The notes under the pieces were generated by a model. The model saw only the letters and a list, made by a program, of their open reading frames with translations, was not told where the DNA came from and ran no database searches. Shown in pieces: positions 48,747 to 57,657 of a stretch of DNA of 64,000 nucleotides. The stretch comes from Alphaproteobacteria bacterium (GTDB lineage: Bacteria; Pseudomonadota; Alphaproteobacteria; JAJFFI01): the NCBI GenBank assembly GCA_030066595.1, contig JASJBI010000001.1, forward strand, positions 23,541 through 87,540. Reading direction: 5' to 3'. Both the position numbers and the translations under genes were made by a program. Within the stretch, counting starts at the first letter, position 1. Each line of letters begins with the position of its first letter.

Positions 48747-48752
48747 TATAAG
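48747..48752 (+). promoter_or_regulatory. Possible -10 element of the plus-strand promoter
   Basis: TATAAG lies 23 nt after the OxyR-like box and 41 bp before the start of the transporter relic. Confidence 0.45.
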
Positions 48753-48792
48753 AAAGTTGGAATAATTCTAATTATAGCGATGGAGTTTCAAG

Positions 48793-49035
48793 ATGACGGC
48801 GCTGGCCCTGTTCTACGGGCTGAAACGTCTGCTCGGGGCGCCCGCCGGCACGTTGCTGGAGCGGCATGCCAGATGGCGAGGGCCGGCCACGACTTTCGTC
48901 GGCGCGCTGCCGGGCTGCGGCCGTATGATCGTCGTCGTCATCCCGCCCGTGCGCGGCCAATTCGGCTTCGGAACGGTGCCCGCGGACCTGCCCGCATTGA
49001 TGGTCGCTTGCGCCTGTCGGCGGTGTCGGGAGTAA
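48793..49035 (+). pseudogene. Relic of a putative manganese transporter (PF11449-like)
   Basis: 80 residues. The middle (TTFVGALPGCGRMIVVV and VRGQFGFGTVPADLPALM) resembles the GALPGCGG...RG-x-FG-x-LVA-x-L-T-A-T-M segment of ten-TM putative manganese/heavy-metal transporters, which are several hundred residues long. The end (ACACRRCRE) is out of register with the family. Only a fragment survives, so it is almost surely non-functional. It sits behind the plus-strand OxyR-like site and 12 bp before irr, both consistent with a former metal-homeostasis role. The assignment is by remembered motif similarity and could be wrong. Confidence 0.5.
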
Positions 49036-49047
49036 CGGGAGGCCGCA

Positions 49048-49584
49048 ATGGCGAAGATCGGCAATGACAAGGGCACCAAACCGGCAACAAGCGGGCGGAA
49101 TCCAGGAGAGCCGGAAGTGGCAGAGGCCGATCATGGTGGCGACGGCATAGCGGTAACACTGGCCGAGGCGCGTTGCCGGCTGGTGGCGGCGGGCCTCCGG
49201 CCCACACGTCCGCGGTTGCGTCTCCTACGTCTGCTCGTCGAGGCAGGCGAGAGACATTTCACGCCCAACGATCTTACGGCCGAAGCGAGGGCTGCCGGCC
49301 TCAGATTGCCCTTGGCGACGATCTACAACAGCCTCAACTGCTTCGCCGAGGCGGGGCTGTTGAAGAAAATCGCCGTCGGGCCGGGCAAGGTCTTCTTCGA
49401 TACCGATACGCGCCACCACCATCACTTCTATTGCGAGGAGAGCGGCGAGTTGCGCTCCGTGCCGGCGCGCCAAGACGGACTCGTGGACCTGCCCGACGAT
49501 CTCGCCGAAATTGCGCCCGAGCGGCTCAATGTCGTCGTCCGGGTGCAACCGGTGCAAACGAAAACCAGAAGCGACGAGCGATAA
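49048..49584 (+). CDS. irr: Fur-family iron response regulator (Irr)
   Basis: 178 residues. A 35-residue non-conserved lead precedes a Fur-type winged helix (AGLRPTRPRLRLLRLLVEAG, LPLATIYNSLNCFAEAGLLK). The histidine cluster DTRHHHHFYCEESGEL is the Irr signature that senses heme/iron status in alphaproteobacteria, and Fur-type CXXC zinc motifs are absent. Irr represses iron-using and activates iron-uptake genes under low iron. It lies between two gene relics and next to oxyR, linking peroxide and iron control by position. Confidence 0.9.
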   Translation: MAKIGNDKGTKPATSGRNPGEPEVAEADHGGDGIAVTLAEARCRLVAAGLRPTRPRLRLLRLLVEAGERHFTPNDLTAEARAAGLRLPLATIYNSLNCFAEAGLLKKIAVGPGKVFFDTDTRHHHHFYCEESGELRSVPARQDGLVDLPDDLAEIAPERLNVVVRVQPVQTKTRSDER

Positions 49585-49587
49585 CAT

Positions 49588-49920
49588 ATGGCACGCGTGC
49601 TGCGGCCGGGCGGCCGCTTCGTGATCGGCAAGCTGCACAAGTGGAGCAGCTGGGCGGCGCAGCGCCGTTTGCGGGCGTGGCTGGGCTCTGCCCTGTGGCG
49701 GCGGGGACGATTTCGTACCGCCGGCGAACTCGGGCGGCTCGCCCAGATAGCGGACCTCACAACGTAGAGACCGTGCGCGGCGCGATCTAATACCCACGGT
49801 CAGCCGTGGCGGCGCGACTGATGGCGCCCTGCGACTACAGCTTCGCGCGCTTTACCACCTTCGGCACCGCCTTTCTCGCCCTGGCGGCGGTCAAGCCGGA
49901 GGAAGCCGGCCAGGTTGTAT
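49588..49920 (+). pseudogene. Frameshifted C-terminal relic of a SAM-dependent methyltransferase
   Basis: From the ATG at 49588, 59 codons read ARVLRPGGRFVIGKLHKWSS and AWLGSALWRRGRFRTAGELG, the post-SAM-motif part of UbiE-like methyltransferases. The frame stops at 49765-49767. The following homology (ETVRGAI, a stop, then ARFTTFGTAFLALAAVKPEE to about 49920) continues in another frame and across a stop codon. The N-terminal SAM-binding half is missing altogether. This is a clear decay product, 3 bp after irr. Confidence 0.7.
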
Positions 49921-50226
49921 CTTCAAGCGATCTCGCGGGAAACGAATTTGGGGTCCCTTCAGGCGTGTCCGCTCAGGGTCATTAGCAGTCATCCGCTCCC
50001 CCGACTTCGAACGACTGCTCTCGGGCCTTAATCGGACCAATTCAGCGAGAAAACGGACATCCGGTCTTGGATGTCCGGATAAGGAGGTAAAGCGGTTGCT
50101 CGGACCGACCCGTCTGAATGCGCGGGATTGGGCGTAAAGCAGATTCTGCCTCGTGATCTCGACAGTTCATGTGGCCGAGAACCGCACAAGGCCGCCGCAT
50201 GGCTCCAGAATGGCTGACTTCGATCA
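49921..50226. other. Intergenic region after the methyltransferase relic
   Basis: 306 bp holding the terminator at 50054-50077 and no supported gene. Confidence 0.5.
50054..50077 (-). terminator. Rho-independent terminator of the FecR-domain gene
   Basis: CGGACATCC at 50054-50062 is exactly inverted at 50069-50077 across 6 nt. Read on the minus strand it ends in TTTT (50050-50053), about 150 bp after the FecR gene stop. Confidence 0.65.
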
Positions 50227-50874
50227 CTAGAATGCTAGGGCGGCCTGCGCCTCGGCGGCTTCCTCCGCGGTCCATTGGCGGACGGGAGTTGGTGCGGCAA
50301 CGCGGGTGAGAGGCAGGAAGGTGCCTTCGCCCGGCTCGTCAAGCACCACTGATCCGCCTGGCGAGGTCACCTCGATTGCGCCTTCAATGACCTGGAAACC
50401 GTAATGCGGCTGGCCGGGCGGCATGCCCACGGTAAGTTCGCCACCCAGGAACACGGTGCCCCGGATGCCGACAGTCGCCACCGGTGTCGTGACGGAGACG
50501 CTGCGCGGCGCCAGCTTGCTAATCTGGCCAGTGGCGAAGCGGAACACGCCCTGAACGATGGCTAGCGCCTGGCTGGAGTCGCCGCTGGGTGCATAGACCA
50601 GTTGGTTGATGGTGATACGTGCATTCTCGCCCAAGGTTAGCATCGACTGGTCGTCGAAACGGATTTGCAGCCGCGCACCCGGGCCGGTGCGGATCTCGTC
50701 GCCTACATAGACGCGAGCGCCCTGCACTAGATCGATGGTGCCAGCGGCTGCACTGCGGCTGGCCGTGCCCTTTTGACGCTCGACTTGACCGGCAACCTGT
50801 TGCGCCTGCACCGGCAGCCCAGCCAGCAGGCCAACTACGAGCAGGCCCGCGAAGACGCTGAGACGATACTTCAT
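50227..50874 (-). CDS. Exported FecR-domain protein
   Basis: 215 residues. A signal peptide (SVFAGLLVVGLLAGLPVQA) precedes a FecR domain: YVGDEIRTGPGARLQIRFDD, SMLTLGENARITI, GVFRFATGQIS and TPVATVGIRGTVFLGG. Unlike the anti-sigma FecR it has no cytoplasmic N-terminal part or membrane helix, so it is a free periplasmic or secreted protein of the FecR-like beta-repeat type. No sigma factor or TonB receptor is adjacent. The function is unknown. A terminator follows. Confidence 0.87.
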   Translation of the reverse strand: MKYRLSVFAGLLVVGLLAGLPVQAQQVAGQVERQKGTASRSAAAGTIDLVQGARVYVGDEIRTGPGARLQIRFDDQSMLTLGENARITINQLVYAPSGDSSQALAIVQGVFRFATGQISKLAPRSVSVTTPVATVGIRGTVFLGGELTVGMPPGQPHYGFQVIEGAIEVTSPGGSVVLDEPGEGTFLPLTRVAAPTPVRQWTAEEAAEAQAALAF

Positions 50875-50970
50875 AGAGTGTTTCCCGTGTTGCCCGCCGT
50901 CCAAGCAATTATCTTGAGCCGGTCGCAGCGGAGGCGCAACCGGCGATTCGACGTACATCGCGCAGCCGGG

Positions 50971-52536
50971 TCAATCGGCGCCTTGCTGGTGCATTGCCTC
51001 GACCGCATGGGCCGCGAGGCTCCGGCCGGCCTCTTGCATGGTCAGATAGGTCTGATCCGCCCCGGCCTCCGTGATCCTGTCGACATGATCCGCATAGAGC
51101 GCATGGCTGACGACCGGACCGGCGAACCCTTGCGCGCGAAGTGTCCGTGCGGCAATCAGTTTGGCTTCGATATCGTCCATTGCCAGAACCACAGCTTCTA
51201 TCCTGTCGAGTTTCACGTTGTTCCAGAAAATACTGTCTTCCGCGTCCGCAAAGATAACGTTTCGCCCGGCGTCAGCATGGGCTTGAGCCTTGTAAGTGTC
51301 CGCATCGAGCCCCACAGGCCGCTTGCCCTCGGCGACCAGCGATTCATAGGCGGCCGAACCTGTACGCCCCATACCGAAAACCAGCACATTGGCGTCTCCA
51401 AGGTCTTTGGGTTGTTCGTCAGGGTGGCGTGTCTGGCGTTCGAACGGCTGCAGTTTCGCCTCAATCCGCTCGAAAAGCGGATGGGCGAATCGGTTGAGCG
51501 GTGCCGCGATCACGAACGAGATCGAGACTGCGATCGCAAGCGGCACAAGGAAGCTTTCTGCTGCGGGAATGCCAGCTGCGACGATCAAGCCGAATTCACT
51601 GTAGGCCGTCAGCGACAGGGCGGAAAGGAACGCCGTTCGCGCCCGAAGCCGAAAGGCAACGAGTAACAAGAAGAACAGGACCCCCTTTAGCGGCAATAGG
51701 ACTCCGAGAACGACGGCAAAGACCAGCGCATCCCAATCTGGCAATCCCGACATGCCGATCGACAGAAAGAAGCCGATCAAGAACACTTCCTTGAGTGACC
51801 ACAGGGACTCCGACAGCTCGCTAGCGCGCGGATGGGTGGAGAGCAACAACCCCATGACAAGCGCGCCGATCTCGCCCTTCAGTCCGATCAGCTCAAAGCC
51901 GACTCCGCCGATGACGAGGCTCAGCAACATACCGGTCAACACGAGCACTTCGTCATGGCCGACGAAATCCAGGATCTTGAACAAGACCGGCCTAAGAAGC
52001 GGCGTTGCAAGAATCAAGAGCGCCCATGGACCGGGCGTTTTGCCTGCGAAAATGGCCAGGACGACGAGCGCAATGATGTCCTGGGCAATCAGGATTCCGA
52101 TAGAAGTGCGGCCGTGGAAAATGCCAAGCTCGCGCTTGGCTTCAAGCATCTTCGCAGCAAGGACTGTTGAGGAGAATGACAGCGCGATGCCGACGACCAG
52201 CGCAATCATCCAATCATTGGTGAACACCAGCCGCGTGAGCGGCGTGAAGATCGCAATTGAGATGGCAAAATGCAAAAGCGCACCACCGACGACATGCGGC
52301 TCACCAATCTGCTTGAGTTTGAGTTTGAGACCGATGGTGAACAGAAGCATCAGCACGCCGAGTTTGGCGAGATAATCAAGGATCGGCCCGGTACTGGAGG
52401 GCATGCCGAAGTTTGGCCCAAGGGCATTGATAAAGAAGCCAGCAACCAAGAAGCCGACAAGCGGCGGCAGTCCGACTTTTCGCACGGCAATCCCGAAGAT
52501 GAACGCCGCACTCACTGCGAAGACTTCGAACACCAT
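50971..52536 (-). CDS. Kef-type K+/H+ antiporter (CPA2 family) with RCK domain
   Basis: 521 residues. A 12-13 helix Na+/H+ exchanger domain (1-390) includes PPLVGFLVAGFFINALGPN and the CPA2 motif FSSTVLAAKMLE with GILIAQDIIALVVL. A cytosolic RCK/TrkA-N domain (about 405-515) has the nucleotide motif VLVFGMGRTGSAAYESL. KefB/C-type proteins release K+ during electrophile stress under glutathione control; whether this one is GSH-gated is not certain. The ATG at 52536 follows GGGGG. It is on the same strand as the FecR gene, 96 bp upstream of it. Confidence 0.92.
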   Translation of the reverse strand: MVFEVFAVSAAFIFGIAVRKVGLPPLVGFLVAGFFINALGPNFGMPSSTGPILDYLAKLGVLMLLFTIGLKLKLKQIGEPHVVGGALLHFAISIAIFTPLTRLVFTNDWMIALVVGIALSFSSTVLAAKMLEAKRELGIFHGRTSIGILIAQDIIALVVLAIFAGKTPGPWALLILATPLLRPVLFKILDFVGHDEVLVLTGMLLSLVIGGVGFELIGLKGEIGALVMGLLLSTHPRASELSESLWSLKEVFLIGFFLSIGMSGLPDWDALVFAVVLGVLLPLKGVLFFLLLVAFRLRARTAFLSALSLTAYSEFGLIVAAGIPAAESFLVPLAIAVSISFVIAAPLNRFAHPLFERIEAKLQPFERQTRHPDEQPKDLGDANVLVFGMGRTGSAAYESLVAEGKRPVGLDADTYKAQAHADAGRNVIFADAEDSIFWNNVKLDRIEAVVLAMDDIEAKLIAARTLRAQGFAGPVVSHALYADHVDRITEAGADQTYLTMQEAGRSLAAHAVEAMHQQGAD

Positions 52537-52790
52537 TCTAACCCCCGTCCGTTCGCGGCTCCTGTCACAATGTGGCCAGCTGACCGGACTATGGCACAGC
52601 CTCGTATGCCAAAACATCTTCGGGCTTCAGTTGGTTGCAATGTCTCGGGACAAGGAAGCGAAGAACACCGGTCGGGATTAAGTGAGGTGTCAATCCAGGT
52701 CCGCGGCAAATCGCCAAAGCGGGGAGAGACTTCGTACCAGTATGTGACGCAAAGCGGGCACTGCCACGGCGTCATGCCAATTCCAAGACG

Positions 52791-52812
52791 TCCGCTGCGG
52801 GTCATAAGCGGA
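52791..52812. repeat. Short interspersed palindrome, copy 2
   Basis: TCCGCT at 52791-52796 and AGCGGA at 52807-52812 frame 10 nt. Confidence 0.5.
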
Positions 52813-52834
52813 AGGTCAGCGTGGGTGGTGCGCA

Positions 52835-52861
52835 CGTCCGCTTCCCGGCGTGTAGCGGACG
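52835..52861. repeat. Short interspersed palindrome, copy 3
   Basis: CGTCCGCT at 52835-52842 is exactly inverted as AGCGGACG at 52854-52861 across 11 nt. It is the best-conserved of the three copies. Confidence 0.5.
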
Positions 52862-52969
52862 AAATGAGTTGAACCGGGCATGCCGACCCAACACCGTCAG
52901 AGATTGTGCGAGACCCCTGTAACTCGCTTTGTTCGACAGAGATTTCCACGACAGGCTGCACTGTGTCCG

Positions 52970-53013
52970 AAAAAAAGAAAGCCCGCCAAGCGAGTTGCTT
53001 AACGGGCCTTTCT
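52970..53013 (-). terminator. Second terminator downstream of nrdJ
   Basis: The long arm AGAAAGCCCG (52976-52985) pairs with 53003-53013 with a one-base bulge, enclosing an inner AAGC/GCTT stem. On the minus strand it ends in seven T (52970-52976). It is a strong intrinsic terminator. Confidence 0.75.
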
Positions 53014-53026
53014 TGCATTGCCGGGA

Positions 53027-53048
53027 CCCGCAGCCATCAGGCTGCGGG
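53027..53048 (-). repeat. Perfect 9-bp hairpin between the two terminators
   Basis: CCCGCAGCC at 53027-53035 is exactly inverted at 53040-53048 across ATCA. With the terminator at 52970-53013 it could be part of a small RNA read on the minus strand; that is inference. Confidence 0.5.
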
Positions 53049-53104
53049 AGCGGGAGGGGCTCGCACGCCAGCGGCGGGGTCAGGACGGCCTTGCAGGCGC
53101 TCAC

Positions 53105-53133
53105 GAAAAAAGGGGGCTCCGGAGAGCCCCCTT
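53105..53133 (-). terminator. Primary terminator of nrdJ
   Basis: AAGGGGGCTC at 53110-53119 is exactly inverted at 53124-53133 with a CGGA loop. On the minus strand a run of six T (53105-53110) follows, 38 bp after the nrdJ stop. Confidence 0.85.
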
Positions 53134-53170
53134 CAGTTTACAGGGAGGAGTAACGCCAGGCATTGCTGCC

Positions 53171-56100
53171 TCAGCTACAGCCGCTGGTCGCGCCGCAGGT
53201 CACGCACTTCAAGCATGTCCCGTTGCGGACCAGCGTGAAATTGCCGCAGTCGCCGCAGGGGTCGCCTTCGTAGCCCTTCAGCCGCGCTTGGCGGATCTGA
53301 TCGAGCCGGTCGTCGACGTCCTCGGCGATCACGGCAAGAACGGCGGCTGCTGCCATTCCGCCGTCGCCTCGGGCGGTCGCGGCGACGCCGACCGTGCCGG
53401 TCGCCACCGCATCCGCCGTGTTCTCCTGCATCGCCTTCTCTTGCGATGCCGTCTTTTCGCCCGCGGCCTCGAGCGTGCCCGAGCTGCCGTTGCCGCGCGC
53501 CTGTCCATTGCCGCGGGCTCCACCGTTGCCCTTGGTCGGCGTCGGCGCCGCCGGTGCGGGCGGTGCCGCCGGCGCGGCCGGTTCGCTGGTCTCGGCTGCG
53601 AGCGCGGTCTCGCCGGAATTGCTGTTGGCGGGTTTGCCGCCGTTCAGCACGACCAGACGATTGCGCACAAAACCGATGCTGGTCACCCGCTTGATCTCAT
53701 TGAGCGTGGCTTCCAGGTTCTCCGGGTCCGTGGTCACGGCGTCTTCGGGCAGGGCGCTTTCGTCCGCGCCGCGGCCCATGCTGTCCGGCGTCAGGTCGTC
53801 CATGGTGACGTGCGCCAGATCGTTGCGTCCGAGATAGGAGACCGCCACCTCGCGGAAGAGGTAGTCCAGCACCGAGGTCGACATCTTGATCGAGTCGTTG
53901 CCTTCGACCATGCCCGAGGGCTCGAACCGGGTGAAGGTGAAGGCCTCGACGAACTCCTCCAGCGGCACGCCGTATTGCAGGCCGATCGAAACGGCGATGG
54001 CGAAGTTGTTCATCAGCGAGCGGAAGGCGGCGCCCTCTTTGTGCATGTCGATGAAGATCTCGCCGAGCCGGCCGTCCTTGTACTCGCCGGTGCGCAGATA
54101 GACCTTGTGGCCGCCGACGATGGCCTTCTGGGTGTACCCCTTGCGCCGCTGCGGCAGCCGTTCGCGCTTGCTGCGCACGACATGCTCGACGATCTTCTCG
54201 ACCACGATCTGGCTGCGCGCCGCGACCGGCGCCTCCGCCACCTCGGCCACCACCTCTTCCAGATCGTCCGCGTCCAGGAGCGCCGCCGAGAGCGGCTGCG
54301 ACAGCTTGGAGCCGTCGCGATAGAGCGCGTTGGCCTTGAGCCCGAGCCGCCAGGACAGCATGTAGGCGTCCTTGCAGTCCTCGACCGTGGCTGCGTTGGG
54401 CATGTTGATGGTCTTGGAGATGGCGCCCGAGACGAAGGGCTGGGCCGCGGCCAGCATGCGAATGTGGCTCTCGACCGAAAGGAAGCGCTGGCCGATGCGG
54501 CCGCAGGGGTTGGCGCAGTCGAACACCGGCAGGTGCTCGTCCTTGAGATGCGGCGCGCCCTCGAGCGTCATGGCGCCGCAGCAATAGGTGTTCGCCGCCT
54601 CGACCGCGCTGGCGTCGAAGCCCAGGGCGCCGAGCATGTCGAAGCCGGGATCGTCGAGTTGGGCGTCGTCCAGGCCCAGCACCTCGCTGCAGAAGGTGTC
54701 GCCCAGGGTCCACTTGTTGAACACGAAGCGGATGTCGAAGGCGCTCGTCAGGTTGTTCTCCACGGTGGCCAGCACCGCGGGCGTGAAGCCCTTGGCCAGA
54801 AGCTGATCGTGATTGACGCCCGGCGCATCCTTGAGGGTGCCGTGCCCGACCGCGTAGGTGACGATGTCGGTAATCTCCTGCTCGCCGTAGCCGAGCGTGC
54901 GCAGCGCCTGGGGCACCATGCGGTTGATGATCTTGAAGTAGCCGCCGCCGGCGAGTTTCTTGAACTTGACCAGGGCAAAGTCGGGCTCGATGCCGGTGGT
55001 GTCGCAATCCATGACCAGCCCGATCGTCCCGGTCGGCGCGATCACCGTGGCCTGGGCGTTGCGATAGCCGTGCTGCTCGCCGCGCTCGAGCGCCCGGTCC
55101 CAGGCGCGCCGGGCCGCGGTGACCAGTCCCTCGTCCGGGCAGTCGTCGGCCACCAGCGCGACCGGCGGCACCGACAGTCCCTCATAGCCCTCGGTCAGGC
55201 CGTGCGCGGCGCGCCGGTGGTTGCGGACCACCCGCAGCATGTCCTCCGCGTTCTGGCCATAGGCCGGGAAGGCGCCGTGCTCCTCGGCGATCTCGGCCGA
55301 GGCGGCGTAGGCGGCACCGGTCATCAGGGCCGTGACGGCGCCGCAGATGGCCCGGCCCGCGTCGCTGTCGTAGGGGATGCCCGACGCCATCAAAAGGCCG
55401 CCGATGTTGGCGTAGCCGAGGCCCAGGGTGCGGTACTCGTAGGACAGCTCGGCGATCCTGGGAGAGGGGTACTGGGCCATCAGCACGGCGATCTCGAGCG
55501 TGAAGGTCCACAGCCGCACCGCGTGCTCGAAGGCCTCGGTCTCGAAGCCGCCGTCCTCGCGGCGGAAGGCCATCAAGTTGAGCGAGGCCAGATTGCAAGC
55601 CGTGTCGTCAAGGAACATGTACTCGGAGCACGGGTTGGAGGCGTTGATCCGGCCGCTCCGCGGGCAGGTGTGCCATTCGTTGATGGTGGTGTCGAACTGC
55701 ACGCCCGGATCGGCGCAGGCCCAGGCGGCGTAGCCGATGTCGTCCCACAGCGCGCGCGCCTTGATGGTTTCGGAGACGCCCTTGTCGGTGCGCCGGTAGA
55801 GGGTCCAGTCGCCGTCGTCGTGCACCGCCTGCAGAAAGGCGTTGGTCACGCGCACCGAGTTGTTGGAGTTCTGTCCCGAGACCGTCAGATAGGCATCGGA
55901 GTCCCAGTCGGTGTCGTAGACCGGGATCTCGATGCCGGTATAGCCCTGCTTGGCGAACTGGACCGCCCGCTGGATATAGTTCTCGGGCAGCATCGCCTTG
56001 CGCGCGGCGATGACCTCTTGCTTGAGGGCCGGGTTGACCTTGGGGTTGTAGCGCTCGTCCGGGGCCACGTCGGTGCTGGCGTGACAGGCCGCCATGATCG

Positions 56101-57040
56101 CGTTCAGATGTCGGTTCGCCAGCCGCGAGCCGGCGACCAGCGCGGCCACCTTCTGCTCCTCGACCACCTTCCAGCTCACGAAGTCCCGGATGTCCGGATG
56201 GTCCACGTCCACCGACACCATCTTGGCCGCGCGTCTCGTGGTGCCGCCGGACTTGATCGCGCCGGCGGCCCGGTCGCCGATCTTGAGGAAGCTCATCAGC
56301 CCCGACGACTTGCCGCCGCCCGACAGCCTTTCGCCCTCGCCGCGGAGCGCCGAGAAATTGGTGCCGGTGCCGGAGCCGTATTTGAACAGGCGGGCCTCGC
56401 GCACCCAGAGGTCCATGATGCCGCCTTCGTTCACCAGGTCGTCCGCGACCGATTGAATAAAGCAGGCGTGCGGCTGGGGATGCTCGTAGGCGGTCCGGGA
56501 TGCTTTCAGACGGCCGGTCCTGAAGTCGACGAAGTAGTGCCCCTGGGCCGGTCCGTCGATGCCGTAGGCCCAGTGCAGGCCGGTGTTGAACCATTGCGGC
56601 GAGTTGGGCGCGCACATCTGCCGGCACAGCATGACGCACATCTCGTCGTAGTAGGCGCGGGCATCGGCCTCGGCATCGAAGTAGCCGGCCTTCCAGCCCC
56701 AATAGGTCCAGGTGCCGGCGAGGCGATGAAAGACCTGCTTGGCGCTGGTCTCGCCGCCGGTCTTGGCGCCCTTCTTCGGCTTGGACGGCCAGAGCCAATC
56801 GGGCACGTCGTCCTCGGGCACCGGCTCCAGGTCTTCCGCGTCGGCGACGCCGGCCTTGCGGAAGTACTTCTGGGCCAGGATGTCGGACGCCACCTGGGAC
56901 CAGGAGGCGGGCACGTCGAACGACTCGTTCTGAAACACGACGGAGCCGTCGGGATTGCGGATTTCACTGGCGGCCTTCCGAAACTCGATCCCCTGATAGG
57001 GATCTCGACCTTCTTCCGTGAACAACCGCGCTATCCGCAT
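53171..57040 (-). CDS. nrdJ: Vitamin B12-dependent (class II) ribonucleotide reductase
   Basis: 1289 residues. It reduces ribonucleotides to deoxyribonucleotides using adenosylcobalamin, with or without oxygen. The catalytic Asn-Cys-Glu set is read in [20 protein letters not shown], substrate-binding strands in [20 protein letters not shown], and the phosphate loop in [16 protein letters not shown] Gly/Ala/Asn-rich linker (about 1165-1225) precedes the C-terminal cysteine tail ([27 protein letters not shown]), which carries reducing equivalents. The length and order are normal for the alphaproteobacterial form. It is preceded by a promoter with NrdR-like boxes and a long leader, and followed by two terminators. 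It appears to stand alone as a transcription unit. Confidence 0.97.
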   Translation of the reverse strand: MRIARLFTEEGRDPYQGIEFRKAASEIRNPDGSVVFQNESFDVPASWSQVASDILAQKYFRKAGVADAEDLEPVPEDDVPDWLWPSKPKKGAKTGGETSAKQVFHRLAGTWTYWGWKAGYFDAEADARAYYDEMCVMLCRQMCAPNSPQWFNTGLHWAYGIDGPAQGHYFVDFRTGRLKASRTAYEHPQPHACFIQSVADDLVNEGGIMDLWVREARLFKYGSGTGTNFSALRGEGERLSGGGKSSGLMSFLKIGDRAAGAIKSGGTTRRAAKMVSVDVDHPDIRDFVSWKVVEEQKVAALVAGSRLANRHLNAIMAACHASTDVAPDERYNPKVNPALKQEVIAARKAMLPENYIQRAVQFAKQGYTGIEIPVYDTDWDSDAYLTVSGQNSNNSVRVTNAFLQAVHDDGDWTLYRRTDKGVSETIKARALWDDIGYAAWACADPGVQFDTTINEWHTCPRSGRINASNPCSEYMFLDDTACNLASLNLMAFRREDGGFETEAFEHAVRLWTFTLEIAVLMAQYPSPRIAELSYEYRTLGLGYANIGGLLMASGIPYDSDAGRAICGAVTALMTGAAYAASAEIAEEHGAFPAYGQNAEDMLRVVRNHRRAAHGLTEGYEGLSVPPVALVADDCPDEGLVTAARRAWDRALERGEQHGYRNAQATVIAPTGTIGLVMDCDTTGIEPDFALVKFKKLAGGGYFKIINRMVPQALRTLGYGEQEITDIVTYAVGHGTLKDAPGVNHDQLLAKGFTPAVLATVENNLTSAFDIRFVFNKWTLGDTFCSEVLGLDDAQLDDPGFDMLGALGFDASAVEAANTYCCGAMTLEGAPHLKDEHLPVFDCANPCGRIGQRFLSVESHIRMLAAAQPFVSGAISKTINMPNAATVEDCKDAYMLSWRLGLKANALYRDGSKLSQPLSAALLDADDLEEVVAEVAEAPVAARSQIVVEKIVEHVVRSKRERLPQRRKGYTQKAIVGGHKVYLRTGEYKDGRLGEIFIDMHKEGAAFRSLMNNFAIAVSIGLQYGVPLEEFVEAFTFTRFEPSGMVEGNDSIKMSTSVLDYLFREVAVSYLGRNDLAHVTMDDLTPDSMGRGADESALPEDAVTTDPENLEATLNEIKRVTSIGFVRNRLVVLNGGKPANSNSGETALAAETSEPAAPAAPPAPAAPTPTKGNGGARGNGQARGNGSSGTLEAAGEKTASQEKAMQENTADAVATGTVGVAATARGDGGMAAAAVLAVIAEDVDDRLDQIRQARLKGYEGDPCGDCGNFTLVRNGTCLKCVTCGATSGCS

Positions 57041-57263
57041 GCTGTGCCTCCTCTTGCTCTTGTTCAGTGATACCGGTCCCGTGCCCGGAACTGGGCTCGA
57101 ATGTATGGCGGTTTCTATCCCCCCGCGCGCCGACCCAAGGTCGGTCGCGAATTCCCCGATTTCCTGCCGGGCGGCAGGCTTTCATTCCCCGTCTCACTCT
57201 GGGCGAACGTCGCTGGCTCCAGATCTGGTGTCTGCTAGCGAGGCCACGTCCCAGATGTTGTGA
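57041..57263 (-). other. Long structured 5' leader of nrdJ
   Basis: About 215 nt between the predicted start of transcription and the nrdJ ATG. It contains small perfect hairpins: CCTGCC/GGCAGG with a GCCC loop, and CCGACC/GGTCGG with a TTG loop. I do not see the conserved B12 box or core of a cobalamin riboswitch. The ribosome site is GAGGAGG just before the ATG. Confidence 0.45.
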
Positions 57264-57316
57264 ATAGTGGGCACCATATGGTGTTCGAGTCAAGAGAGAA
57301 CCACAATATGTGGTTC
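57264..57316 (-). promoter_or_regulatory. nrdJ promoter with two NrdR-like boxes
   Basis: On the minus strand, TTGACT (57288-57293) and CACTAT (57264-57269) are 18 bp apart. A palindrome centred on CACCATATGGTG (57272-57283) lies in the spacer. A second near-palindrome, AACCACATATTGTGGTT on the minus strand (57299-57315), lies just upstream. As 16-bp boxes (57271-57286 and 57301-57316) they resemble the NrdR consensus (ACACWATATATWGTGT) and are exactly 30 bp, about three helix turns, apart. NrdR represses ribonucleotide reductase genes when dATP is high. Confidence 0.7.
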
Positions 57317-57657
57317 CCAACGAGGGATCAGCCGCAAGCGATTGTGGTTCGGTCGTAAGCCCTTGATCCTATAGGAAAGTCTTCCGGCTTCTTCATGTGG
57401 CTGAATTGCCACGCCGGCGCCGCAACCTCCGCCCCGCCGCAATATTTCGCAACCAGGTCCGTAGTGGCCGTTCCGGCTCCGCGTGGCGCTTCCGGGCTTT
57501 TTGCGGAACCGCATAGGGTGCGATAACCACGCGTCGCGAAATGGGTCAACGTTTCGGACGGGCTGGACGCGCTCGGACACAGGTGCGATAGTCCGGCTGC
57601 GATTTGCACCGGGCCCGTGGCCCGCATCGTTTCCTTGACCGCCTGCGGATTGGCGAC
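57317..57657. other. Intergenic region between the nrdJ promoter and the NDUFA12 gene
   Basis: 341 bp upstream of the NDUFA12 gene. It must hold that gene's promoter, but I see no convincing -35/-10 pair, RNA gene or repeat. Confidence 0.4.

Larger units (their letters stand above)
52537..53170. other. Intergenic region with palindromes and tandem terminators
   Basis: 634 bp between nrdJ and the Kef-type gene. It contains two TCCGCT/AGCGGA elements (52791-52812, 52835-52861) and three strong hairpins (52976-53013, 53027-53048, 53110-53133). Open frames here lack start sites and domain matches. Confidence 0.55.

Noticed and set aside
52512..53018. 168-residue minus-strand open frame in the gap after nrdJ
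   Set aside because: It starts inside a terminator hairpin and crosses two palindromic repeats; no recognisable protein features.
53018..57070. A 1350-residue plus-strand open frame opposite nrdJ
   Set aside because: It is the antisense shadow of a GC-rich gene: the encoded protein is His/Arg/Asp/Val-rich low-complexity sequence without domains, while the minus strand encodes a complete NrdJ.
57041..57263. Cobalamin riboswitch before nrdJ
   Set aside because: Expected from the B12-dependent enzyme, but I could not find the B12 box or the conserved core; the leader is reported only as structured.
57278..57295. tRNA-like GTGTTCGAGTC
   Set aside because: It resembles a T-loop, but no acceptor or anticodon stems surround it; it lies within the nrdJ promoter palindromes.
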